DNA of 20,419 nucleotides from an uncultured Bacillus sp. (GCF_946478885.1 NZ_CAMLDX010000067.1:1-20419), one strand, 5' to 3'. Shown: positions 7,364-14,458, numbered from the stretch's first letter. Program-made: numbers and translations. The notes: a model not told the origin generated them from the letters alone.

Positions 7364-7762
7364 ATGAGCGGAGGATTGCTGATTACAGCAGGCAGCTTGG
7401 GAATGGCGCAGGCCCCTTCTGAAGATTCAGAGCAGAATTCCGTTATGATGACTTTTTCCGAGATACAGGAAGCCGGTACTCTCGTCCATCTGGAAGACAG
7501 AAAAGGCAATACGATTGCAGATTTTAAATCAGCTAAGAATTTTCAGTCTATTCTTATCAGCTCTCCTGAATTAGCGAAAGATACATCGTATACCTTGTAC
7601 ACAGGAGGAACCGTAACGGGAAAGGAGACGAACGGCCTATTCAAGGATGGAACGAAAATCGTTGAATTTTCGCTCTCAAACACAGTCACTTGGCTGAATG
7701 AATCAGGCGTAACAGAAAGCAGATCTGTCATGCCTGGCGGAGGACGAATGCATGGAAGATAG
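7364..7762 (+). pseudogene. C-terminal stub of a carbohydrate-binding-domain (DUF4353-type) secreted protein
   Basis: A 132-residue open frame starting MSGGLLITAGSLGMAQAPS. This matches the last part of Bacillus secreted carbohydrate-binding-domain proteins, where repeated beta-helix turns end in TMSGGLL..AGS.GMAQAPS, then a beta domain with AGTLVHLEDRKGNTIADF, FQSILISSPELAKDTSYTLY, YTGG and SNTVTWLNESGV. The whole N-terminal half (signal peptide and beta-helix) is absent, and there is no ribosome site: the ATG is 2-3 bases after an operator repeat. It is therefore most likely a deletion product, not a gene, although the frame itself has no lesion. Full-length relatives commonly sit with CotH, VTC and DUF4956 genes. 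Confidence 0.7.
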
Positions 7763-7815
7763 TACAGGACTGAAAAGACATTCCATAACCGTAAAGACCG
7801 CATAACCATACAAAG

Positions 7816-7860
7816 AAAGGCACAACTTGCATGCCAATGCTTGTTGTGCCTTTTTTGTTT
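7816..7860 (+). terminator. Strong intrinsic terminator
   Basis: AAGGCACAAC / GTTGTGCCTT stem with an inner GCAT/ATGC pairing separated by a TT/TT internal loop, followed by TTTTTTGTTT. It terminates the carbohydrate-binding remnant. Confidence 0.85.
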
Positions 7861-8211
7861 GTCGCGCCTTAACGGAAGAAGAGCTCCCTTCCCTGGAGCG
7901 TGCGTATGCAAAGAGGGTAGGCAGAAGATGATCGACCTATTATGATCCTCCCCAAAAAGAGTTATCTTAGGGCATCAGTTCCTAAATAACTCATTTTCGT
8001 CTTGTGTAGTAAGTGTCTTTTTCAATTTTTAGCCCTTCGAAAAGACCAAGCGGACTTTGCGTGACTATCCAATCAGACCGCTATCCGGAGCCATTTTTTC
8101 ATGTGATCTAATTAAGGAAAATTCCGGAAATTATGGACAATTTTCGGGGCTTTTATGATACTATATAACAATATAATAGGGGATGTATTTTTTACATAAA
8201 AGAGGTGTATT
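7861..8211. other. Intergenic region upstream of the SGNH hydrolase gene
   Basis: No convincing gene. A short open stretch at about 7861-7930 (LTEEELPSLERAYAKRV) could be a degenerate tail but has no start. The AT-rich stretch 8151-8180 (TATGAT, TACTAT, TATAAT hexamers) probably holds the hydrolase promoter, but no -35 has ideal spacing; TGGACA at 8134 is 19 bp from TACTAT. AAGAGGTG precedes ATG 8212. Confidence 0.4.
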
Positions 8212-9357
8212 ATGGGGAAAAAGATTGTTTTCTGGGTATTTATAGTTTTATCAATCATCTTATTAGTGTTAGGAAACCGGCATTATCATAATAAATTAGA
8301 TAATCAGGTGGAATCTGCCAAGACAGAGCATGATGTACGGCTGGATACAAAGGTTAAGAGTGATAAACAGGAGCCTGAGGAAAAGGGACCATGGTCAGAA
8401 AGAAAATGGTATGCCATTGGCGATAGTATTACGCTTGAGAATAAGTATCAAGAGTTTGTAAAAAAAGAGCTGAGTTTGAAATCGGTTGTAACTGATGCGA
8501 CAGCTGGAGAGTCTGTACGGACGATGGCTGACAATGTGACACCCGAGGCTTTAAAAGGGATGGATCTCATCACGCTGTTTGGCGGCACGAATGATTTTGG
8601 ACAAAATAGTAAACTAGGAACGATCGATGATGATAAGAATATCCCGTCTTTTCATGGCGAACTGAAATTGGTAACGGAAAAAATTTTGGCAGCTAAAGAG
8701 AAGGATGCGGTCGTTGTCTTTATTACCCCGATGAAACGCGGCGTATATGGCAATGAACCCCTTTACACCGAGCCAAACACGATGGGAAATAAACTGGAGG
8801 AATACGTCAATGCCATGAAGGCTGTAGCGGCCATCTACAGTATTCCAGTCATTGACCTCTATGAAGAAAGCGGATTTTCGGAAGATACTTTTGGCAAGTA
8901 CACAGTTGATAACCTGCATCCAAACGACCTTGGGTATGGAAAAATATCTGAGGTGCTCATTGCGAAATTAATGGAAATTCAACCAGATAGTGGAGCAGCG
9001 CAAACGGTGGAAGCTGTCATACAGGCACCTGCCGAAGAGATAAAGGAGAATGAGAAGACCGATTCTGAAGAGGAAAAAAAGGAAACGGAAAGTACAGTTA
9101 ATAAGGCAAATACAGATACAAAAACCAATAAGAAGAGCCAGGTTAAAACAGAAACGAAAAAACCTGCAGCAAAGCCTGTCCCAACACCCATAAATCCAAC
9201 ACCGGCACCGACTCCTGCACCGACGCCGACACCAGCGCCGGAGCCAACACCGGCACCGGAACCAACACCGACACCAGTGCCAACCCCGGAGCCGACACCA
9301 GAACCGGAACCAACACCGGAGCCTGAAACAGGCGGCGAGATTTTTCCGGGTGTGTGA
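8212..9357 (+). CDS. Membrane-anchored SGNH/GDSL hydrolase with Pro-Thr-rich C-terminal tail
   Basis: A 381-residue protein. Residues 4-21 form an uncleaved signal anchor (KKIVFWVFIVLSIILLVLG), so the rest is extracytoplasmic. The SGNH domain spans about 63-255: block I IGDSIT (nucleophile Ser72), block II Gly99, block III GGTNDFG (Asn127) and block V DNLHPND (Asp233, His236). All four catalytic blocks are intact, so it is probably an active esterase or lipase-like enzyme, perhaps acting on wall or capsule acyl groups (inference). A Glu/Lys-rich linker follows (about 265-312), then about 55 residues of PTPAP/EPTP repeats (316-371), and the protein ends GGEIFPGV with no LPxTG or membrane segment. 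The Pro-rich tail at the free C-terminus is unusual; such tails normally span the wall to a terminal domain. Confidence 0.88.
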   Translation: MGKKIVFWVFIVLSIILLVLGNRHYHNKLDNQVESAKTEHDVRLDTKVKSDKQEPEEKGPWSERKWYAIGDSITLENKYQEFVKKELSLKSVVTDATAGESVRTMADNVTPEALKGMDLITLFGGTNDFGQNSKLGTIDDDKNIPSFHGELKLVTEKILAAKEKDAVVVFITPMKRGVYGNEPLYTEPNTMGNKLEEYVNAMKAVAAIYSIPVIDLYEESGFSEDTFGKYTVDNLHPNDLGYGKISEVLIAKLMEIQPDSGAAQTVEAVIQAPAEEIKENEKTDSEEEKKETESTVNKANTDTKTNKKSQVKTETKKPAAKPVPTPINPTPAPTPAPTPTPAPEPTPAPEPTPTPVPTPEPTPEPEPTPEPETGGEIFPGV

Positions 9358-9378
9358 AGCACCATGTAATCATATGTT

Positions 9379-9407
9379 AAGCACGAGAGGGTTTTCTCGT
9401 GCTTTTT
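9379..9407 (+). terminator. Terminator of the SGNH hydrolase gene
   Basis: AAGCACGAGA / TCTCGTGCTT perfect 10-bp stem, short loop, TTTTTT. The stem shares TCTCGTGCTT with the dispersed repeat just downstream (9471-9487), suggesting the repeat may derive from, or have recruited, terminators. Confidence 0.85.
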
Positions 9408-9466
9408 TCAATTCAAAGCATGGAGATGGGTGTTACCCGCGCTGCTGTTTATTTTGGAGTTGAACC

Positions 9467-9570
9467 GTGGGGACGATTCTCGTGCTTCATTTCAATAATG
9501 GATTGAAGCACGGATCCGGAGCCTTTGCCTCATTTCATTGATGAAGGCGAAGCACAAGAACCGTCTCCAA
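9467..9570. repeat. Dispersed palindromic repeat, copy A (GGGGACGATTCTCGTG type)
   Basis: A 104-bp element whose ends pair (GGGGACGATTCTCGTGCTTC with GAAGCACAAGAACCGTCTCC), enclosing two further hairpins (GTGCTTCA/TGAAGCAC, and GCCTCAT/ATGAAGGC). This resembles palindromic repeats often seen in Bacillaceae intergenic DNA. A second copy is at 9720-9776. It carries no coding capacity. Confidence 0.7.
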
Positions 9571-9603
9571 GATTCATTCCATCACTGAATCTTCTTTTTT
9601 TCT
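9569..9603 (+). terminator. Stem-loop with T run after repeat copy A
   Basis: AAGATTCA, 9-nt loop, TGAATCTT, then CTTTTTTTT on the + strand. It would stop read-through from the hydrolase side toward the convergent phasin gene. Confidence 0.55.
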
Positions 9604-9651
9604 GTGCGATCATCAGACTTTTACAAAATCGAAAGTACCGACTACCCTGTA

Positions 9652-9705
9652 TAAAAAAAGAAGTAACCCCGCTGCTTTGATAACAGACTGCAGGGAAGCT
9701 ACTTC
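9652..9705 (-). terminator. Terminator of the phasin-like gene
   Basis: On the minus strand a long imperfect stem (GAAGTAGCTTCCCTGC paired with GCAGCGGGGTTACTTC) followed by TTTTTTTATA. It lies 145 bp past the stop, with repeat copy B in between. Confidence 0.75.
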
Positions 9706-9719
9706 ATCAAGGTAGGACA

Positions 9720-9776
9720 TGGGGACAGTTCTCGTGTCTCATACCATCAAAGGAATGAGACACGAGAACCGCCTCT
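9720..9776. repeat. Dispersed palindromic repeat, copy B
   Basis: A simple 57-bp hairpin: GGGGACAGTTCTCGTGTCTC pairs with GAGACACGAGAACCGCCTC around a 12-nt loop. It shares GGGGAC..TTCTCGTG with copy A but differs in the loop, so they are two members of one family. It lies in the phasin 3' untranslated region. Confidence 0.7.
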
Positions 9777-9849
9777 TGCCTTACCTGACATTGTTCGGTG
9801 TAATCCCATTTTTCAAGCATGGGAAATGGCAGGCAGCAAGCAGGGGCTC

Positions 9850-10425
9850 TTATTTGAAAAATGCTAGAGAAGCTTTGATGTTTGCTTCATAGATTTCGAT
9901 AAACATATTCGTTGCTGATTTGATTTCATTTTTGATATCTTCACGCACTTTTTGCTGCTGTGCCACGCTCTCTCTTGCGAATTGTTGGAATTGATCTTGT
10001 GCTTGGTTCATAAAGTTTAATCCTTCTTTAATAGGAGCTTCAGCGATTTGCTGGATTTTATTGTTTACTTCAACAAATTGAGAGATTCCTTGCTCCAAGG
10101 ATTTGCTTGCTTCAGGACCGAATACATTTTTGATATTGAGAACAGCTAATTCCTGAAGCTTTTCATATAACTTCTTTTGTTCCTCACTAATTTGAGAGAG
10201 ATCTCCAGTTAATTTCTCCCAAGTGTCTCTTTGGCTTTCTAATGCATCCAGTAAAATGTTTTCAGATTCATTATAAGCATTAAAGATCCTGTCCAAGCTG
10301 TTTGCCCAGTTATTCGGGAATGTTTCAATAAATGAAACGACTTCTTCCTGAATTTGAGCCGCCGTTGTTTTTTGGCTGGCAGCAGCTGCTTCTTCCCGTT
10401 TTTTAGTAACCGTTGTTTGTGCCAT
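9850..10425 (-). CDS. Phasin-like (PhaP-type) polyhydroxyalkanoate granule protein
   Basis: A 191-residue, helix-rich protein without membrane segments or signal peptide. After an Ala/Thr/Lys-rich start (1-25) almost the whole length is amphipathic helix: FIETFPNNWANSLDRIF, LESQRDTWEKLTGDL and QFQQFARESVAQQQKVRED are coiled-coil-like and rich in Gln, Glu and Lys. The pattern (FxxxWxxSLxxxF near the start, LE.QRD...KLTG, later QQQ.VREDI) is like Bacillus PhaP phasins, which coat polyhydroxyalkanoate granules and limit their size. No pha synthase genes are in the window, so context does not test this. The start ATG 10425 follows AAGGAGG at ideal distance, suggesting high expression. The alternative is another coiled-coil protein. 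Confidence 0.55.
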   Translation of the reverse strand: MAQTTVTKKREEAAAASQKTTAAQIQEEVVSFIETFPNNWANSLDRIFNAYNESENILLDALESQRDTWEKLTGDLSQISEEQKKLYEKLQELAVLNIKNVFGPEASKSLEQGISQFVEVNNKIQQIAEAPIKEGLNFMNQAQDQFQQFARESVAQQQKVREDIKNEIKSATNMFIEIYEANIKASLAFFK

Positions 10426-10498
10426 AATAAAAACCTCCTTATAATTTAGTAGTTTAAAAATGTTCCATATATGTAATTTACACCTAAGTGCAGATAAA

Positions 10499-10522
10499 GT
10501 AAATAGAAAATAAACTATTTAC
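10499..10522. promoter_or_regulatory. Perfect inverted repeat upstream of the phasin-like gene
   Basis: GTAAATAG, 8-nt spacer, CTATTTAC, about 75 bp upstream of the start codon. The geometry fits a dimeric repressor site. Phasin genes are commonly repressed by a granule-sensing regulator (PhaR or PhaQ types); assigning this site to one is inference. Confidence 0.4.
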
Positions 10523-10700
10523 AAAATATTTAATAAATTTCGTCTTTATCAGTGCTGATTTTTACTATAAGCGGAAAATACTTGTCGAACAAAATTCCAT
10601 ACAAAGGAATTTATTATCTGAAGGATAGAGGATCATAAGTAAAGGGAGTCGGATGTCCATGGGTTGAAATAGAAGGACAGTGTGGAGTACTTTTGTAGGA

Positions 10701-10796
10701 GAAAGAGGGGGCTTTCCGAAAAGTCCTAAAATTAAGTAAGAGGTTACCTGGGTCTATTTAAAAAGTCGAATGTGGACTTTTGGATGCCCCCTTTCA
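10701..10796. repeat. MITE-like inverted-repeat element, possible IS relic
   Basis: Arms GGGGGCTTTCCGAAAAGTCC (10707-10726) and its imperfect complement GGACTTTTGGATGCCCCC (10773-10790), with flanking GAAAG/CTTTC also paired. The ends look like terminal repeats of IS1182-type insertion sequences (GGGGGCTnTCC..AAAAGTCC). Only about 46 bp lies between them, so it has no transposase. No direct target duplication is evident. The rest of the gap 10523-10700 shows no gene. Confidence 0.5.
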
Positions 10797-10851
10797 TATT
10801 TTAAAAAACCTGAATATATCAACATTCTTGATGCTTACATGTTAGAAGATT

Positions 10852-11004
10852 TCACTTTTCGGACAGCTCTTGTTTAGTTCGCTCGGGAAGGCTTTGAATA
10901 GATTGGATGACCATATCGAGCTTCATTTCAATTCGATAGAGCAGATAGAGGGAGACGGCGATCGGAAATCCAACCTCACTGATGAGAGGGATCATTTGAT
11001 CCAT
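10852..11004 (-). CDS. YvrJ-family small membrane protein
   Basis: A 50-residue protein from ATG 11004 preceded by AGAGGTGG. It begins MDQMIPLISEVGFPIAVSLY and continues with a short amphipathic helix (RIEMKLDMVIQSIQSLP) and a charged tail (ERTKQELSEK). The order (IPLI..VGFPI.V.LYLL.RIE.KLD.....I..LP) is the YvrJ family pattern: one membrane segment (about 5-23) and a cytoplasmic helix. Function is unknown. It follows DUF1659 and DUF2922 genes on the same strand, an association common in Bacillaceae, but is separated from DUF2922 by a 276-bp gap holding a repeat. Confidence 0.85.
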   Translation of the reverse strand: MDQMIPLISEVGFPIAVSLYLLYRIEMKLDMVIQSIQSLPERTKQELSEK

Positions 11005-11046
11005 CTTACCACCTCTTTTCTAATAGAGTAAGAACCTAAACATATG

Positions 11047-11172
11047 AACGGAGCTGCCCATAAGGCGTCAGGTACTCACCATTGATCTATATCTCGTGCA
11101 GATTGCTGCAAAGGAATACGAGATCCTGGATTGCGGTGTCTGACACCTTAGCTTTTGGGACAGCTCCGTTTT
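11047..11172. repeat. Compound nested inverted repeat
   Basis: Outer arms AACGGAGCTGCCC (11047-11059) and GGGACAGCTCCGTT (11157-11170) enclose a second pair (AAGGCGTCAGG and GTGTCTGACACCTT) and a third (ATCTCGT 11091-11097 and ACGAGAT 11117-11123). Ends and the GTGTCTGACACC core resemble short palindromic repeats common in Bacillus intergenic DNA. It sits between the DUF2922 and YvrJ genes and could fold as a long hairpin in their transcript. Confidence 0.6.
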
Positions 11173-11280
11173 TGCTTATATTTTATTAGCTGTGTGAATC
11201 CAGCCCATCGGGAGCCGGCATACGTACTGTGTTTCGATTAATATAGAAAAGCCGGTAGCTGTTTCATTCCTTTAGGAGCA

Positions 11281-11499
11281 TTAAACAAGCTCGTATTCGG
11301 TAACATTATGATCGACCAGCCGGGCTTTAGCTATACTGACGAATTCACCATTTTTTCCGCTAAAGACATTCGCAGTAATAATTCGTTCCATCACGGTTTT
11401 TATCGCTCCCGGATCGATCGGCTCCTTCGGATTATCGACCACCAGATTAGATACTTTTCCATTCGTGTTGGTAAATTGCAGTTCGATTGTTTTTGCCAT
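11281..11499 (-). CDS. DUF2922 family protein
   Basis: A 72-residue soluble protein. The first residues (MAKTIELQFTNTNGK) and the segment VDNPKEPIDPGAIKTVMERI followed by a strand-rich tail (ISIAKARLVDHNVTEY-like) are the DUF2922 pattern: N-terminal beta hairpin, helix, C-terminal strands. Function is unknown. ATG 11499 is chosen because AAAGGA lies 8 nt before it; the in-frame ATG at 11508 overlaps that site. It is the middle gene of the DUF1659-DUF2922-YvrJ set. Confidence 0.85.
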   Translation of the reverse strand: MAKTIELQFTNTNGKVSNLVVDNPKEPIDPGAIKTVMERIITANVFSGKNGEFVSIAKARLVDHNVTEYELV

Positions 11500-11546
11500 T
11501 CTGCTCATCCTTTCTTTTTTATTAAAATTAAGAGTTAAGTAACGGG

Positions 11547-11586
11547 GCCAAACCCTACCGGAACCATCTGTACTTGCGGGTTTGGC
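11547..11586. repeat. Hairpin between the DUF1659 and DUF2922 genes
   Basis: Perfect 9-bp arms GCCAAACCC (11547-11555) and GGGTTTGGC (11578-11586) around 22 nt. No T run follows on the minus strand, so it may stabilise or separate messages rather than terminate. Confidence 0.5.
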
Positions 11587-11607
11587 GGCAAAGGAAATTC
11601 CAGCCTA

Positions 11608-11823
11608 TTACACTAAATCGGAAACGTCGTTACGTTTCACATTATGCATAGGGAAGGCGGATAAGGAAGCCAACGCCTGGGCTGTTTCAAGCAGCCCGTC
11701 GGCCGTTGCCTCTTCCTTTACATTCGAATACGTTTTTGTTTTGTAAATCGGTTTTCCCTCGCTATTCATTCCGGTTTCGTAGCTAATCAACAACTTTGAA
11801 CTTGAAATAATGGTCTCTGCCAT
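11608..11823 (-). CDS. DUF1659 family protein
   Basis: A 71-residue soluble protein. It starts MAETIISSSKLLISYETGM and contains GKPIYKTKTYSNVKEEAT, ADGLLETAQALASL and a final VKRNDVSDLV, the standard order of DUF1659: strand, GKPI..KT(F/Y).NVK strand, DQL-type helix, and R.D tail. Function is unknown. ATG 11823 is preferred (7 nt after GGAGAGG); ATG 11826 is equally in frame. A longer upstream frame exists but its residues look non-coding. It is the first gene of the trio, with the DUF2922 gene 108 bp downstream. Confidence 0.85.
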   Translation of the reverse strand: MAETIISSSKLLISYETGMNSEGKPIYKTKTYSNVKEEATADGLLETAQALASLSAFPMHNVKRNDVSDLV

Positions 11824-12159
11824 CATACATCCTCTCCTTTCACTTTTTATATACAAAAAGGAAAGAAGATCCCCCTTTATAAATTGATAAAGGAGGAGTT
11901 TTTTTACAGGTAGAGGCATACTAAGGGATCTTAGCGTGCAGAGGGAAGATCTTCCAGGGGAGTGACCTTTAATTGGACGGTGAAGGATACCGTTTTCCAT
12001 GCCTTTACTGCAATTACAGTTAATTAGGTTTCTTCCTGGATTCAGGATTCTTTCTATTAAGGGGCAGCCATGGATGCTGTATGGAAAGAAGCAAATAAAG
12101 AGGGGGTACCATCCGGGCATAACCAGTAAACAAAGCAGGAATCTTCCGGCGTAAATCAA
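11824..12159. other. Intergenic region upstream of DUF1659
   Basis: No gene supported on either strand. It holds a hairpin with T run on the + strand (CCTTTAT 11874-11880, loop AAATTG, ATAAAGG 11887-11893, then TTTTTTT to 11905), although no + strand gene precedes it. The DUF1659 promoter must lie here, but no -35/-10 pair is convincing. Confidence 0.4.
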
Positions 12160-12193
12160 GAAAAGATGCTGTCAGCTTAATCCTGACAGCATC
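12160..12193 (-). terminator. Terminator of the molybdopterin oxidoreductase gene
   Basis: On the minus strand GATGCTGTCAG, 7-nt loop, CTGACAGCATC, then TTTTCTT: a perfect 11-bp stem about 100 bp past the stop codon. Confidence 0.85.
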
Positions 12194-12291
12194 GTATAAG
12201 GAACGAATCAACTTAATAACTCAATCCGCACTGCTTGATACAATTTTCTCACGAATACTCGCAAACCTTTTTATCTATCAATAAAAATTAT

Positions 12292-14346
12292 TCAATAATT
12301 CCGTGGTGTAACCTTTCTGATATTCACAAATGTATCGTAGAAGGCTACACCGTTTGCTCCGGATGATTTTTTGCCCATATCGGTTTCTAGAACGGGAATG
12401 AGCCGATTGATGCTGATGATGGAATCCGGATACCATCCCTGATAAACCAGCAGAATGTCTCTTGGCACCCGTCTACTGTATATAGCCTTGATCGTAAGCG
12501 CATCTTGCTCGTTATATACCACAACAACCTCTCCGTTAAAAATCTCCAGCTGCTGCGCGGTCTCCGGATGAATCCTCACGGCGGCTTCCTTTTCCTCATA
12601 TAAGTCCAGATAATGAAACTGCGAATTCAGGGTATAGGCATGATGGGGCGTCAACAGCCAAAACGGATACTGTTCAGAGGGGGATCTTCCCGCCGTATAT
12701 ACCGGAACTGCTGGAAAGCCGTCCTCTTCAGCTTCATGTGAATAAAATAAATACCTCCCTGATGGAGTAGCAAACTCACGAGACTCCCAGGCAGTTTTCT
12801 CCAATTTCGCTAAAGCTATTCCTTTCCGTAAATCTGCTATTGAGCTTACTCCATAGATCCTCTTGACCTGCTCTGTAAATTGACTGTTCAAGTACTCCTC
12901 CTCCGAGGCATAAACAGGGAAAGGACACGTGCCGGGAAGCGTCAGCTGCAGTCGCTTTGCCAATTCAGTCATAATTTTCCATTCGCTTCGGCTTTCATAA
13001 AATGGAGCAACTGCCTGCTCATTTAAAGCCAACTCCCTGTGCCAGTAACTGGCGACGATATCGTATTCCTCGAAGTGTGTGGTTGCAGGCAGGACCAAGT
13101 CTGCTAATTCCGCTGTTGGGGTCATAAAGTGCTCGACCGCTACGATAAATGGAATTTCCTGCAGCCTTCTTTGTATCCTCTGCGGGTGCGGATCCTGCGT
13201 TAACGGGTTGCGGCAGGTAATCCAAAGCATTTCAAGCGGCATTTGTCCGGCAGAGGGCTGTATTCCATCAATCCAGTGATTCATATCAAGCAAGCGATTT
13301 AGTCCGCCTTTTACCTGTTGATTTTGAAACAGCCCTGAATGTCCATGAGAGTAATATACACCGCCACCTATTCTTCCAATATCTCCACGAGCTGCGGCCA
13401 ACGCTTCGATGGCCCGGATATTTTGACCTCCGTTTGCATGACGCTGCAGCCCGAAACCAATGATATGCGACACAGCACGGGCATGCTTCAGCCAGTTCAG
13501 CAACAGAACCGCTGCCTCCTCCGCAATTCCGCATATCGATAAACCATCTTCCGTGTCCAACTCCTTTAGGCATTGATAGAATTCATCAAAGCCGGCAGCA
13601 TGGTTTTGTAAAAAAACGTCGTCACATGCACCTGCTTCATATAAATATTTCGTCATCAGATTGGCCAGTAACCCGTCTGTGCCGGGATGAAGCTGGATAT
13701 ATAAATCCGCCATTTCCGCTGTTTTGGTCATGAGCGGGTCAATCACGATTATTTTTCCGCCGGCGTCCTTCATCTCCGAGAGGAACGGGACAAGATGGAT
13801 ATTAGTGTTTGCCGGGTTGGATCCCCAAAGGATAATCAAATCACTCCTGCGGATCTGCTCCGGGTCCGACATCTTGATGGCGCATGTGCTATAAAAAAGG
13901 GCATCAATCCCTGCTGACGAACATGGAGAGCCTGTAATCTGAGTTGTACCGCCAAGGCTGGAAAAAAATTCATCTACGACAAAATGATGAACCCCAAGAT
14001 TACCGGAATACTTATATAACCCAAGTGATAGAAAATTCCCATACCTTTCATAGATGCCAGTCATTTGGCTGATGATTAAATCATAAGCTTTCTCCCAGGA
14101 GATGGGAACAAACCGATCTGAATCCCGATTCGCCCGGTAGTAGGGGTGTTTAAGCCGCTCAGGGTGCTCATTTTTTTCTATATATGAATAGCCCTTGGCA
14201 CATAATTTACCATTTGTATAGGAATGATAAGGATTGCCGCTTATATGGGTCAGCCGTCCGTTTTCGACACTGGAAATCATTAAGCAGGAGCTGTAGCAAT
14301 TTCTTGGGCAAACGTGGTAAAATTGCTTCTCTCGAAAAGTGTTCAT
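12292..14346 (-). CDS. Molybdopterin (bis-MGD) oxidoreductase, cytoplasmic type (YyaE-like)
   Basis: A 684-residue member of the DMSO-reductase superfamily. The N-terminal [4Fe-4S] motif is Cys13-x3-Cys17-x3-Cys21-x27-Cys49 (CPRNCYSSC ... GKLCAKG). The body has the usual MGD-binding elements: SDLIILWGSNPANTN, IIVIDPLMTKTAEMAD, LHPGTDG, and VLPATTHFEEYD. The C-terminal molydopterin-binding domain (about 560-684) includes PFWLLTPHHAYTLNSQF. The metal ligand is probably Cys142 or a nearby Ser in GSPCSSAGIDAL. No Tat or Sec signal precedes the first Cys, so it acts in the cytoplasm. ATG 14346 follows GGAAGGA. It is divergent from a four-cluster ferredoxin, its likely redox partner, sharing a 167-bp promoter region with an FNR-like site. 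The substrate is unknown; low-level similarity to B. subtilis YyaE is from memory. Confidence 0.85.
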   Translation of the reverse strand: MNTFREKQFYHVCPRNCYSSCLMISSVENGRLTHISGNPYHSYTNGKLCAKGYSYIEKNEHPERLKHPYYRANRDSDRFVPISWEKAYDLIISQMTGIYERYGNFLSLGLYKYSGNLGVHHFVVDEFFSSLGGTTQITGSPCSSAGIDALFYSTCAIKMSDPEQIRRSDLIILWGSNPANTNIHLVPFLSEMKDAGGKIIVIDPLMTKTAEMADLYIQLHPGTDGLLANLMTKYLYEAGACDDVFLQNHAAGFDEFYQCLKELDTEDGLSICGIAEEAAVLLLNWLKHARAVSHIIGFGLQRHANGGQNIRAIEALAAARGDIGRIGGGVYYSHGHSGLFQNQQVKGGLNRLLDMNHWIDGIQPSAGQMPLEMLWITCRNPLTQDPHPQRIQRRLQEIPFIVAVEHFMTPTAELADLVLPATTHFEEYDIVASYWHRELALNEQAVAPFYESRSEWKIMTELAKRLQLTLPGTCPFPVYASEEEYLNSQFTEQVKRIYGVSSIADLRKGIALAKLEKTAWESREFATPSGRYLFYSHEAEEDGFPAVPVYTAGRSPSEQYPFWLLTPHHAYTLNSQFHYLDLYEEKEAAVRIHPETAQQLEIFNGEVVVVYNEQDALTIKAIYSRRVPRDILLVYQGWYPDSIISINRLIPVLETDMGKKSSGANGVAFYDTFVNIRKVTPRNY

Positions 14347-14416
14347 CTATTTCATCCTTCCTTGAGCGTCATGATGCTGAGATAGGAAAAAATGTTCATA
14401 AAATTGTTCTATTCTA

Positions 14417-14458
14417 TGTGAAAACGATAACAATATTATTATACCCTATAAATATAGT
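14417..14458 (+). promoter_or_regulatory. FNR-type site and -10 of the ferredoxin/PucR operon
   Basis: TGTGA-AAACGA-TAACA (14417-14432) matches the FNR consensus TGTGA-N6-TCACA at 9 of 10 positions. A -10 TATAGT lies at 14453-14458, so transcription would start near 14465 and the site centre (14424.5) would be at about -41, the class II activation position. No good -35 is present, as expected for activated promoters. The site could also serve the divergent oxidoreductase gene. Confidence 0.65.

Noticed and set aside
9190..9330. Short periodic repeats that could suggest a CRISPR-like or tandem array
   Set aside because: They are codon-level repeats (CCx ACx CCx GCx) within a coding Pro-Thr tail, with no spacers.
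8979..9373. Minus-strand Gly/Val-rich reading frames opposite the Pro-Thr repeat
   Set aside because: They are antisense shadows of the repetitive PTPAP codons, with no ribosome site or homology.
11824..12211. Upstream extension of the DUF1659 frame and a 63-codon frame at 12020-12211
   Set aside because: The residues are unlike any domain, the start sites lack ribosome sites, and the first overlaps the oxidoreductase terminator region. The family start is at 11823.
12900..13600. Several reading frames inside the oxidoreductase gene on both strands
   Set aside because: They are shadows of a long, motif-bearing coding region.
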